DNA of 64,000 nucleotides. It comes from Ciona savignyi. Taxonomy: Eukaryota > Chordata > Ascidiacea > Phlebobranchia > Cionidae. Positions 36,001-50,324 of this stretch are shown here, one piece after another; within the stretch, counting starts at the first letter, position 1; the number at the start of each line of letters is the position of its first letter. Under the pieces are notes generated by a model, which made no database searches, had not been told where the DNA came from, and saw nothing but the letters and a program-made list of their open reading frames with translations. Location: positions 97,568 through 161,567 of the forward strand of contig CH003088.1 in NCBI GenBank assembly GCA_000149265.1, in the 5' to 3' direction. The position numbers and the translations under genes are program-made.

Positions 36001-39000
36001 GCGTTTGTTCAACTTATACAATTAAAAAGACACCAAAGAATCCACACCGGAGAAAAGGCCTACAGCTGTAATCTGTGTGACAAAACGTTCCGTGTGTCTT
36101 ATAGCTTGACAGTACACCTAAGAACCCACACTGGAGAACGACCTTACAAATGCGAAATCTGCGATAAAACTTTTAGGCAAACTAGTCTTCTTTCAAAACA
36201 TCGAAGGACTCACAGTGATCATAAACATTTTAAATGTACTGTGTGCAATAAACAGTTCACACAAGCTGATACTTTAAAAGCGCACATGAGAAGTCATACT
36301 GGGGAAATGCCGTACAAATGTAATGTGTGCGAAAGGTTGTTTAAAGAACGGAGTGGTTTAAGGTCGCACTTCAGAACTCACAGTGGAGAAAAAACCAAGA
36401 CCTGTGACATTTGTGAAAGAAAGTTCAGGGATAGTAGTGGTTTAATCAAACACAAAAAAATTCATACAGCAGAGAAAAACCACAAATGTGACATCTGTGA
36501 TAAATCATTTAATCGGAGTGATGCTCTTAAATTACACCAAAGCATTCATTCTGATGAAAAGCCCTTTCATTGTAATATATGTGATAAGTCATTTGGTCGA
36601 AGAAATAACTTAAGAGTGCACCAAGTAGTTCACAGTACAGAGAAACCATACAAATGTGAGTTTTGCGAAAAAACCTTCAGTCGAAAGGGATGTTTTAAAA
36701 TACACCATAGAATGCACACTGGAGAAAAACCATTCGAATGTACGATATGTAAAAAAAAGTTCAATCGTGGTGATGCTTTAAGAAATCATCAAAAAAAACA
36801 ATGTAATAATGAGAAACCTTGATTGGGTTTTCTTAAAAAAAACATTTTTTCAATCATAATATCTTTTGAATTATTTGGAATCTGCATAAAAAATGTTGTT
36901 AATATACAAATTACTTCTGTAAAAATGCTAGACCATGGCGGTTCATAAATATACTTAAGCTTGTTTACTTGATTCATTGTAACTTCCGTGCTTGTAAATG
37001 GTGTATGTTAACTTAGTTGTAGCTTTTGCTGGTTTAAACCGGTTAAAAACCGGCTTATATGACAACCATTACATACTCGACTTATTGCTGTCACAAAGTA
37101 GGTATAACCAGCAACAAAGTTTCAATTTTATTAATTACATCACAAGTACTGTATTGTCGCATATGTATACCGGATATAGTATGCTACGCCAATCTTTTAT
37201 TTCTGTGGTTTTTAATTTTTAGCTGTTGTGATTTTGATATTTTTTAAATTAATTTTTCTTCAAAACAGCTACAACCTTGTAAGAACATTATCATGCAATC
37301 CACCTGTGCCTACATTCCCCTTCAAATTACCCTAGAAGTGTGGTGCCTTGTTTTTATTTTAGTTGTATCATAAACACAGTCTTGTTGTAGTTGCACTTGT
37401 ACCAGTTGTTTGTTTAATTGCACCGTAAAAAACTGATTTTTTTTGTAAAATAACTTCCTGTTTTAAAGGCAATTGCATTCCATTTTACAATCGCTGTGCT
37501 GGCCTGCCAGTAGCTGTTCTGTATTTAGACGTTACACAGTTATGGTGTGTGACTTTTGCTGTTAGTCTTTCGTAATTTCCAGTTGTTGATTTGTGTTTAT
37601 CAATATATCAAAGGAATTATCAATAATAATGATATAACCAAATAATCTTGTGCTGAATTTGATCTGAAAATTAGACAGAACTACCGACTATTACCTAATG
37701 CAGTGTTTTCCAACCCAAAGGCTAAATTCCCAATCTGAGACGGAAGGATTTAAAAAGTTCCAAGCGCCTTACGACAGAATCCTATAACCGCAAATAGGCT
37801 TCCATAAAACATTGAATGTTTTCTACTCATTGCGCACACTTTAATTTTTAATATGGTGTAATATTAGAATAGGTAGTGGAGTAATTCATGCTTTCCTGGA
37901 GAGTGGGATGTAATAAATATCGTTTTATTTAATTACAAGGAGCCTAAAATTTAATCTGCAGCAAATTCTACTGTACTACAGTAGACTTTATTTTTAATGC
38001 CTTTTATTATTGTTCTTTAAGTCCTCAAAGACTCGGGTTGGTTTGGAATTAGTCCGTGACCAAAAAAGGTTGGGATCCATGTTAGCCTGGGGCGCTGAAG
38101 TAATGAGCCTTCTATGGCCTAAATTTCTGGTCCTGAAGCTACAGTGGACCCTCCCATACTAATGTATTGTATCATGGCTTACATTCCTGGTCCCGAGGCT
38201 ACCATGGACCCACCCATACTAATGTATTGTATCATGGTCTAAATTTCTGGTCCCTGGGCTACCATGGACCCACCCATACTAATGTAATGTATCATGGCTT
38301 ACATTTCTGGTCCCAGGGCAACCATGGACCCACCCATACTAATGTATTGTATCATGGTCTAAATTTCTGGTTCCAGGGCTACCATGGACCCACCCATACT
38401 AATGTATTGTATCATGGTCTAAATTTCTGGTACCTGGGCTACCATGGACCCACCCATACTAATGTAATGTATCATGGTCTAAATTTCTGGTTCCAGGGCT
38501 ACCATGGACCCACCCATACTAATGTATTGTATCATGGTCTAAATTTCTGGTCCCTGGGCTACCATGGACCCACCCATACTAATGTATTGTATCATGGTCT
38601 AAATTTCTGGTCCCGGGGCTACCATGGACCCACCCATACTAATGTAATGTATCATGGCCTACATTCCTGGTCCCGAGGCAACCATGGATCCACCCATACT
38701 AATGTAATGTATCATGGTCTAAATTTCTGGTCCCATGGCTATCCTAGACCCGCCCATACTAATGTAATGCATTATGGCCTACATTCCTGGTCCCAGTGCT
38801 ACCATAGACCCACCCATACCAATGTAATGTATCATGACCTACATTACTGGTCCTGGGGCTACCATGGACCCACCCATACTAATGTAATGTATCATGGCCT
38901 ACATTCCTGGTCCTGGGGCTACCATGGACCCACCCATACTAATGTAATGTATCATGACCTACATTACTGGTCCTGGGGCTACCATGGACCCACCCATACT

Positions 39001-42000
39001 AATGTAATGTATCATGGCCTACATTCCTGGTCCTGGGGCTACCATGGACCCACCCATACTAATGTAATGTATCATGGCCTACATTCCTGGTCCTGGGGCT
39101 ACCATGGACCCACCCATACTAATGTAATGTATCATGGCCTACATTCCTGGTCCTGGGGCTACCATGGACCCTCCCATACTAATGTAATGTATCATGGCCT
39201 ACATTCCTGGTCGCGGAGCTACCGTGGACCCACCCATAAACCAGTGTAGGTTAACTATAATCACATTACGCACCTGACTATCTGTCAGTCTCATGACATG
39301 TCGATTCAAAATTTCCCTGAAATCTTCTTTGGACACGACGAATATCTTTGCGTAATCTACATCGGCAAAATCCCGCGACATCCCAAAATGTCGAGCCGCT
39401 ATCACTTCCGAGATTCTGTCCTCAACATCCTCCAGAGGGAGCTCTTGTGGGGTTTGCGGAGGCGCCAGTTTACCCACAAAATCCCCCCATTCTTTTAGTT
39501 TCTATAAAATGTCGGTCAATCAATCTATAAAATGTCAATCAATCAGGTCAATTAATCAATCTGTAAAATGTCAATCAAAGGGATCAATTAGTACATAATA
39601 CTGGAATTCAAGACTTTCTTTGTAACCACTAGTCTGACAGAATTGTGTCTAGTGGCTTAGTGTGTCGCCTTTCAGCCGAACGGTTGCAGGTTCGAAACTG
39701 GTCGCTAGCTAAATTGAAGGAGCGTGTGAATCAACAACAACTTACATGCCTGAACCCAGAGAATTAATGGTTCTACTAAATTTAAGGAACATGTGAAATA
39801 TGCAACACACTGAAATAGCTTCGGTAACCCGATGGTGGGCGGGAGGTGATCTGACGATTGCCCATGTGTAAAAATTAACAAACAAGTTAGTTCCTCACCA
39901 CATCTTTGATTTGAGAGAAATCCTGCAGAAACACAATCCAGTTGATCATTTTACTCGAAGCCATTGTTCCTCCTGTAATCCTGCATTTGATAAGCACTGC
40001 GCGAAATTGTTTGTCGGTTAATTTGAAGCAGAAGTTGTCCAGCAAGCGTCGGAAATCGGCCACTTTCACCAAGCCGGTTTGTAATCGGTCAAATGCACGG
40101 AACGCCTAGAAAAAATGAGGAAATTTGAAGGAATGTAATGGTAGGATAGGATGTTCATGTTTATCCCTGTGAATGGGAAAACCAAGGGGGTTAACACACA
40201 GGTAATCGTTAGATCACCTCGTGCCCACCATCGGGTTACCGGAGCTATTGCAGTGTGTTGTATATGATTTACACGTTCCTTCAATTTATTAGAACCCCTT
40301 AATCCGCTGGGTTCTTTCCAGTAATGTTTCCAGTAAAATTACAAACCACTTACCGCGTTTAAGCTATCATAGTTGACTGTGACGCGATCCTTCAACTTTT
40401 CCACTGCTTTGTCTACGGTGAGGTGTTCAAAGGATTGCCATGTCACCGGTTCTCGGCCCACTGCGTCACGGCGACCATATTTCGAAGCACGCCCATCATC
40501 GATAGCGCGAAGAAAGTCGAAATACGACAATTTTGCTTTCGTGGTTGGAAGGCCAAGTCGTCGAAGGAGCTCAATAAACTGTGGAGGATTAGTTTAGTTT
40601 AGTTTAGTTTTTTTTGCCCCAGTTTTTAAAAATGGGAAACGAATATATTTTACGACACAGGAAAAGGAATATAATCACGACAGAGAAACGGAAAAGATGG
40701 CAAAACGAACAGGATTTAAAATAATTTACTTTGCTTTTGGTTTGTTTAGTTTATTTATTTTTTGCCCCAGTATTAATTTATGGAAAGAAAAGCAAAATTA
40801 GGCACAGGAAAAGAAAAATAACTTCAAAACGAACAGTCATTAAAACACGTCGTTTGAAAGAAAACGGATATAACTAAATATAGCTGATTAAACCTAGGCA
40901 AAAACGATACTGTTGTAAAAAAAACGGAAAGAGTGCGGTAAAGGGAGCTGTCTTTAAGAGAGGGTTAGGCGCAAAAAAAAAATCCTCTCAAATAAAATTC
41001 CACTAATGTCAGAAGAAACTATCAGCTTTAATTACACTAAGCATATTTACGTTCTATATTCTTTCTACCTTAATATTTTTCTCCAAACCCAATACCTCCA
41101 ACTGGTTAGATTGAAGGTTTAGTGCGAAGCCTTTCAACCGAAAAGTTGCAGATTTGGAACCAGTCACTAGCTGGTCGGTTGTGTCCTTGGACATGACACT
41201 TAACAGAAATTGCTTGAACCAAGCGGATAAATGGGTTCTACCAAATTGAATAAACGTGTGAATCATACACAATACACTCGTTAAGGGATAAATATAATTA
41301 TTCTATACTACCTGTTGGTCATCAAGGAAATAGTTTAGTTGCAGAAGAACCCTCTGAAGATCGGCCAATGTTATGTAGCCGTCTCTGTTCTTATCCAGTT
41401 GCCTGAACCCCTTGTCGAAATCCGCGTAGTATTCCCGGAACCGGTCCCTGGGTGAAAATGGTGGGTTTATATGTGGATATATGGGTTTTATGCCTTTTGT
41501 GCTCACAGACGGTTATTATGCCCCTTGTGCTTACAATCAAGTTTTCCAAAACATTTAATGTTTCGTGAACATTAAACTCATAGTCGGGTTGTTTGAGTTA
41601 TTTACTTTGACTTTAAAGTTATGTAATCTGTAAGTAGAAAAAGCTTCTAATTAAGTTATAACCACATTTGTGACATTCAATCTCACAAAATAGATCTGAA
41701 AGTTAAATATTAAATTTTTAACTCCTAAATAGTACCATTAATCCAGGGGTGGGCAACTTCTCTAGTTGACAGGCCAGATGTGGGAAAATGAAGTTCTTGG
41801 TGGGCCAGATTATTACTTGAATAGTGTATAATATCTTAAATACAGGGTATGGTTAGATACAGTCTGCGGGCCGGTCAAAATCCCTTAACGTGCCAGACCT
41901 GCCGCTGGCGCTATGCCTATGCCCGCATAAAATGGGCAAACAATACAGAATCAAGTTAAAGAGATTTTTAACTTTGTTCTAACATAAAACTCACTTCAAT

Positions 42001-45000
42001 TCCTTCTCCACAGTTTCAGCCGAGAGGTGTTGGGAATACTTGATCTGATTAAGAGCTATCTCCTCGTGTTTGGCTTGCTGTAGCAGGTGATGAGCTAATA
42101 CGTTGTCATCATTCTCATCCACCATCTTTCTACTGGTGCCTTGCAATCCTTTGAAATACCAGGTAATATTTATGACCCAAGTTTTAACTCCCCTTAGACA
42201 TTTATATGGGAAGGTCCATGGTGGCACCGGTATAAGGAACATTACTTTAATATCCGTTATCCCTCACCCACGTTTAAACATCATATCGGCTCACCTGACA
42301 ATACCCCTGACATGTAGACGAAAATTTTGGTTTAATATAAAAAACCCTAACCAACTTTTAGACCCTTTGTCCCACTGGTTAGTCTTGTGGTTTAGTGTGT
42401 CGCTTTTCNNNNNNNNNNNNNNNNNNNNNNNNNNNNNNNNNNNNNNNNNNNNNNNNNNNNNNNNNNNNNNNNNNNNNNNNNNNNNNNNNNNNNNNNNNNN
42501 NNNNNNNNNNNNNNNNNNNNNNNNNNNNNNNNNNNNNNNNNNNNNNNNNNNNNNNNNNNNNNNNNNNNNNNNNNNNNNATGCAGGTTTGAAACTGGTTGT
42601 TAGCTAGTCAGTTGTGTCTTTGTACAAGGCACTTAACGAACATTGTCTGAAATCTGACCCAGTGGGTTCTACCAAATTAAAGGAATGTGTCTATTATACA
42701 CAACACACTGCAAAAGCTACGGTAACCTGATGATGGGCGCGAGGTGATCTGACGATTGCCCATGTGTTAACCCACTTGGTTTTCCCATTCATGGGGATAA
42801 ACATGAATATCCTGCCCTAACCGTCATCTTTAATATTGTGCTTATAGTTGAGTTACCGAAGTTGTAGACAAAATAAAGACATTGCCACAGTTTTTGCTTA
42901 TTCACCCCTGCTATGGACAACGTTTATACTTTGCACAAGAACAGAATCATCCTCACTACTTACCTGAGCAGTTTAACAGTCCAGTTGATCAGTTGGACAA
43001 TAATTTAAAAAAACAGAAATAAAACAAACTCTTTTCAGATAAAAAATTCTCACCCAGGTTATCCCCCTTTGTGAACCCAACCCCGAGTTTCCGGGTGAAG
43101 TCCTGGTGACTAATGTACCCCTTACCCTCCTCATCATATCGACTCCATAGTTTGTTAAACTCGGCTTGGGATATAGGAAGAATGAATCTGTGAAGTAAAA
43201 GAATTTTTAGAAAGTGTTCTTATACGGTATATGGAACCCAGTTAATTACATAGAACAGCGTGGTTGAACTACTTTTTTTCTTTTTGACCATTTTACAAAA
43301 ACGGGCTTGCGGGCCTTTCCAACAAAATGATTATAAGAGCAACAGCCTAACCATTGTGCCATCACCACAGACTATTTCACTACAAGCATTGCTAAATTAT
43401 CACACACTGTGAACTAATACTGTACTGGCGAGAAGTTATCATTTAATAAACATTTTCGTGACATAACAAGGAACTCTTATAGTCGTAATATCTTTCACGT
43501 GAAAAGTCTAGTTTGATTTACACGAGTCTTGCAAAGATGCTACACTTTATTAAATAAAATTTCTGTAACAAATTTACAAATTAAATCAATACAGTACTGT
43601 GAAAGCTCGCTGGCCACAAAAATTATATCCATATGGTTGGACCACGCTGACATAGATGATTTATTAAATCATATTGAAAAAAGCCAAGCTTTTCCAGAAG
43701 TATCGAAAAACACCTTGTACTCACAGTCAAGTTTTCGTAGCTACTAATATGACAATACCTAATAATAATATACCTAATCTTCCGACTATTAAAATATGCT
43801 ATACTTGTTTTACATTACTGACAGTTACAAAAATACAAATTAAATCAATACTCTGAAAGCTCATGGGCCACAAAAATCACATCCAGGGGCCAACGATAGC
43901 TAATAAATACCCTTACAGGTAAAAAAACAAGATTTTGTCACAGTTGCCCAAAATAACCATTGCAATATACCTCACCTGTACAACACAGATCTTAGTTCCT
44001 TCTTTCTTATTATTCCGTTTCCATCTGAATCAAAGTTCTGAAATGCCTTCGCAAGATCGGACCACGCTTGCTCTGCTTTCAAACACAGACACTGGTGAAC
44101 CTGATCTGCTGCGAGCTCGGTAGCCGTGCGTGGTCGGTTGTATCTGGATAATAGGGTTTGTGATGTCACAGGGGGGATGACCGTTATTTGGTTGATTGTG
44201 GAATTTTTTTTTAATTTATGGATATCTCAATCAAGATAAATTCAGTGGCCATGGATTAGTGGGGTGATGTGTACCGGTACACTCTGCCTTAAGATTTTTT
44301 GGGTCACACTTTGGATAGACTATAGATTCATAGATTATCCTTAGAACGGATGATGCCATTATTGGGTTTCTTGTGGATATTTATTTTATAAACTTCCATG
44401 TATATTAATCTGACAAATAAGTCTGGTAATTAACTGTGTGGCATTTCAGCCGAAGGGTTGCAGACTTGAAACTGGTGGCTAGCTAGTCGGTTGTGTCTTT
44501 GGTTAAGGCACTTAACGATCATTGCTTGAACCAAGCGGATTAGTGGGTTCTACCAAATTAAAGGAATATGAATCATACACAAAACACTGCAATAGCTCAC
44601 GAAATTACACTTCATGCTCAACAAACCTGTGTTGTGAGTTCAACCAGGGATGGCCCTCTTCCTTGTCAACCACTTCAAACTTATGCAGGAAGTCGTGGTA
44701 GGAAAGCGAGGATCGTTTGGTCATCCCCAACATCTTCAACAACTCATGGAAGGTTTCATCTGAGCATTGCCATGGTAGTGGTCATCGTGATGTCATAATA
44801 ATGGTATTGTATGTGTGATGTCATAGTAATGTCAGTATGTTGAGAAATTTAAAAGGATAGGCCAGTGTTTAATTAACTCTTTGCGTCCCAACTCGCGATA
44901 TATCTAAAAACATAGTATCCCGCGTTCCACATAAATAGGTGCAAATCTAAAAAACGATTTCTCCGCAATGCGTAATGGTAGAGACCTCAGCTATGGCTCA

Positions 45001-48000
45001 TTCGATCAATATCATTTGGACATACCAATAATTAGTGAGTATTTCGTTTGTCAGTGCACCTCAAATTTGTCAAAGTTGAGCAGAATTTTCTTTACATATA
45101 AAGTGGTGTTCACTAAAATTTAAATAATATATTCTTTATTGGAAGTAGATTCTAGGTAAGCGGCTTGTTTAAAAGAGGGGTAAATTATCTTTCCAAACAT
45201 ACTAAATATTAAATCATAGCAAAAACTTTTAAAAAACTGTGCTAATTTGAAAATGACCAAAAATTGTAAAAAACACTGCGGGACAGCATGTTTGAATTAA
45301 TGCATTTAGCCGGGAGTGAAAGAGTTAAAAACATAAATTTGAAATGCTTTTTGTGCATCATACATAGAGATAACTATTCATTGATTTTTTAAATAACAAC
45401 AAATCGGTAACATTAACTGATTTACAGCCCTATTTGTGTATTAATGTATAAACAATGTTAGATATGTATCTAATTTAATATCATAGACTTTATTTTTCTG
45501 CACCTGTGATGATGAACATGAAGTTATCGAGCAATCTCCGGAACTCGGCGGCCGTTAAAACTCCATCGTGGTCGTCATCCACTTTGTAGAACGCGCTGCG
45601 TACGCTCTAGAAAGTTTTAGTTTGATTATCCAGTTACCAGGTTTGAAACTGGTTGCTAGCTAGACGGTTGTGTCCTTGGGCAAGGCGCTTTACGAACATT
45701 GCCTGGACCCAGCGGATTAATGGGTTCTACCAAATTGAAGGAACGTGTCTATCATATACAACCCACTGCAATAGCTCCGGTAACCCGACGATGGGCGCGA
45801 GGTAATCTGACGATTGATCGTTTGTTAACCCCCTAGGTTTTCCCATTTACGAAGATAAACATGAATGAATATCCTAAAACACAGAAGTATTATTATGCCA
45901 ATCATTGGATTACATTATGCTGAGATATCAGATATGTAACAGTGTCATAAATACCCATTCATTTACTGGTTTAAATTAACTTCTGAACACTATCAGTTGG
46001 TTTTAAATCAACAAACTACTGGCTAGTGACAGTTGAACACTGTAGGCTCTTGATCATGCTGTATGAAGCAAACACCATAAAACACTATAGAGGCCTTTTA
46101 CGTGTTTATGAACTAGATGTTCTTTATTCCAGTTTTATTCAATATAGTGTAGAGTTATTAGGTCACTAGTTTAAGTCCTGTTCTTAGTGACTCTCTTTCA
46201 TTCTGGCAATACAGTCCCTGAACTGCATAGCCCATGTTCGCTATATCGCTACATATAGATTCAGCACTTACAAGCAAACAAAAAACATCCAATAACAATG
46301 TATTTTTAAAGAAATTAAAAAAATCTGGATTAAAACAGAGACTTACCCCAAAATTCTGCCTCATTCTTTCCAGCAGTTGTTCATAGCATTCCTGAGCAGT
46401 CATGTAGCGAACATTGGTTGGATTAACTGTATGGTTGCCTGCTCTCTCTAATTCCTGTGGCAGGTATGGGTTGGTTAGTTTTATTGGACCATCGTTGCTG
46501 CAAGCTATGAAAGATTACTGCCACCATGTTATTTTTGGCATGAAAAAGGGGTTAAGTTCCCTTGTGTTATAATGCCCTTTGTTTTGTCCCACAAAGTATA
46601 TTAAATATGGATACCGGTACCCATTTCGAATATTTTTATTCTGTTTTAATTAAAAAACCTCAACATTTTGATTGCAAAACTAAAAACTACAATACATAAC
46701 ACACAATGCAATCCATAGAAACAAGATAACTGTAATACACATAGAAATCTTACCTTACCCATACCCTCTGGTCTGGGGTCTTGAAAGGATTCAATGAAGT
46801 CAGAATAGAGCAATCCCTTTCCATTAAAACGCAGAAGTTTTAATAATTCTTGGAATTGTGAATCCTCCATACGAAGACCCATTTCATTTAATATCTGCGA
46901 CAAGGAAAAATTTGTATTGGTAATTTCAAACTCATAATGATCCGACCGGTTAGTCTGGCGGTTTAGTGCGGCGCCTTTTAACCAAAAGGTTGCAGATTCG
47001 AACTGGTCGCTAATTCGTCGGTTGTGTTCTTGGGCAAGGCACGGACATTGCCTGAACCCAACGGATTAGTGGGTTCTACCAAATTGAAGGAACGTTTAAA
47101 TCATATACAACACACTGCAATAGCATTGGTAGTCTGACAATGGGCGCGAGGTGATCTGACGATTGCCTGTGTGTTAACCCCCTTGGTTTTCCCAATCACG
47201 GAGATAAACATGAATGTCTATTCCTATCCCTGTAATCATCGTTTTCGAAATTTTATTTATGGTACTGTATTTTACAACTGTCTTTTCATATTGTTTTATT
47301 AATTTAAAAATAACATTTATAACGTGCATCTAATTAATGTAAATGAAGAAACATAAAAAAAATTATGTTGAAAAGTCGTTTTATCCAAGGTTCCAAGTTT
47401 TTGAAGGGGGTATAAATTCCAGAACTGGTAATTTTTAGATTTTATTCTAATTTGCAAAGGACAATGCAAAAACATGTTGCTAAATATTTATTTACATAAA
47501 ACAAGTTACCATACCCCGGTTGAATTAAATCCAGTTTAGTTTTTGTTTCCCTAATTAAAACACGAAGCAGGACCTTTGTTAAAAATTCAGAAAACGGCAA
47601 AAAAAACAGCAAAACGACAGTCATTAGGACATGCTTAATTACCAATCAAACACAAGTTACCATACCCTGATTAATAAATTACATCTCTTACCAAAAAAAA
47701 ACAAGTAACTATTTAAGTTACTAAAAGTTAAATTGATAAATTACGTCTCTTATTAAAAAAAAAACAAGTTACCATGCCCAAATTGATAAATTACATCCTA
47801 ACCAAAAAAAACAAGTAATTTTTAAAGTCATTAAACAATTAAGATCGATAAATCACATCTCTTATTAAAAAAAACAAGTTTAATAAATCACATCCTTACC
47901 ATTCTAAAGTCTCTTTTCATCAGCCTTGCTTTGCCCGACTTTGTGAACCTGAGAAACGACTTGCGGATACCGGTGTCTTGCTGAGCCATCCTGTCCTTCA

Positions 48001-50282
48001 ATCTCCGAATGACCTCGGTGGCAGAGAGCAGGTTGGTGTGTCTCATGTCAATTTTGTCGATCTCGTTTATCCTGTCGTGGAAGGTTGTTTTCTACCATGA
48101 GGGTATGCATGACAGATTAGTTTGTTGGGTGAGTGCCTCGCCTTTTAACCAAAGGAATGCAGGTTCGAATCTCGTCGCTAGCTAATCGATTTGTGTTCTT
48201 AGGCAGAGCATGTTAACCAGACATCTGCCTAAGCCCAGCTGGATATTGGGTTCATCACTAAATTGTAGGAATGCTCTCAACTTATACAACACATTACCAA
48301 TTAGCTCCGGTTAACCCATACGGTGGGCGCGAGGTTATCTGACGACTTCGCCGCCGTGGTACACCCCCGGTGGTTTTCCCTATCCCCGAGGATAAACATA
48401 AATATCCTATCCTCTTGCACCCACCTATCCCATCTGGTCGTTGACTCTCTTCACTTCCCGGTCGTTGCTCTCGTCGAAGATCCTGGGTGCTCGTCCCCCT
48501 CCATGTCACCCGGCTTCACCTCAATTCCTAGGTTGTCGAGGAACTGGGAGAAACTGACACGGCTTCCTGACGAGTCCTCACATGCAGACCACATCCTGGT
48601 GGGACATGGGAGTTGGAAGTTAAAATGGAAGTTAAAATTTTAAGAAACCCGTTCCCGAACACTTAGTCTGGTGGTTAAGTGCGTCGCTTTTCAATCGAAA
48701 GGTTGCAGATTCGAAACTGGTCGCTAGCTAGTCGGTTGTGTCTTTGGGCAAGGAACTTTACGGACATTGCCTGTACCCAGTGGACTAATTGGTTCTACCA
48801 AATTAAAGGAACATGTGAATCATAAACAACATACTGCAAGAGCTCTGGTAACCCGATGGTGGGCGCGAGGTGATCTGAAGATTGCCTGTCTGTGACATTT
48901 ATTGACATTAAGACACATGTGTACATATACATACAAGTGTAGTGGCAGTTAACAGAACTGACTTGTTAAAATGCTCATCAGAGACAGGGAGGGCGTATCG
49001 ATTGATGATTCTTCGCAAATGTGATCGAGATATTTTTCCATCACCTGTCGTGTCCAGTGCAGTGTATTCATCTGCCACCTGTGATGTCATAAATCGTTAT
49101 GTGATGTCATAAGAAAGTTAATGTAGTTTTATTATTATGTTGTTAATGCTCAGTGCAACACCTAGTAATTAATAAATTGAGGACATAGTGCTAAGAAAAA
49201 CAAAACCATTGGAAAGACAATAAAGATATAAAGCTCAGTACAATCCCTAGTGGTGGGAATATTAAAGAGTTGGTACTTAGTGCAACACCTAGTGGTAGAA
49301 ACAGTTTAGGAAGAAGAAGCACAAAGAGAAAACTCACGAGTTTATAATTCTCACTGAGCTTTTCCCTCAATATGTCTTCCACTGTGTTCCAGGCCAAGAT
49401 GGCGGGCGGCTGATTCTCGTTGAACTTGTGCGTCGAAAACAACCACTTGTGGGCAGCAATCGACTCGCGGGGCTCGAACATCTCGAGGAAGCTGAAATGA
49501 GGTTTTTATGTTGATTATTGACAGTTTCATGCGAGCTGACACTTATGAGTATACTATGCAAAAAAACAACAACCTGGCAATTAACGGTACAAAATAATTA
49601 CAACCATAGGGTGAGAATTAAATGTTGATTATGGACACTTCCAGCCTATACAAGCTAACATAACCCAATTAGATAGATAGGATATTTATATTTATCCCTG
49701 TGAATTGGAAAACCAAGGGGTTTACCACACGGGCAATTGTCAGATTACCTTGCGCCCGCTGTCAGTTTCCCCGGAGCTATTGCAATGTGTTGTGTATGAT
49801 ATAGACAGTCCTTTAATTAAGTAGTACCAATTAATCCGCTGGGTTGCACTATGCACTAAACCATCAGACTATTTGGTAGGACAAATGAGAATACAAAAAA
49901 ACAAAAACCTAGTAAATAACTGAAAACATAATAACAACTATAAAATGGGGTGAGTATCAAATCAATAAGGAAATGTTAAAAATCAAACCAACAAAAGCCA
50001 TCCCCACCCACCTGTGGTAATGTATGAATCCAGTGTGCTGTGGATCCAAACAAGTTTGCAACTCCTTGAAATTGTCATCGCTCAGTTTCATCGTGAAGGT
50101 TTCGATGATTCGGCGCAAATCTTTTCGCCCAATCACACCTTTTCGGTTCTGCAGATTTAACCAATTAGGTTTCGGTACGCGCTTTTTAAAATTACAAAAG
50201 TGTGTGGTCGAAATAATTACCCAAAAATGAAAACTATCTCTGGTAACTGCAGTCTGCAGACATTGTCGAATTACATAATTAC

Positions 50283-50324
<42 letters not shown>

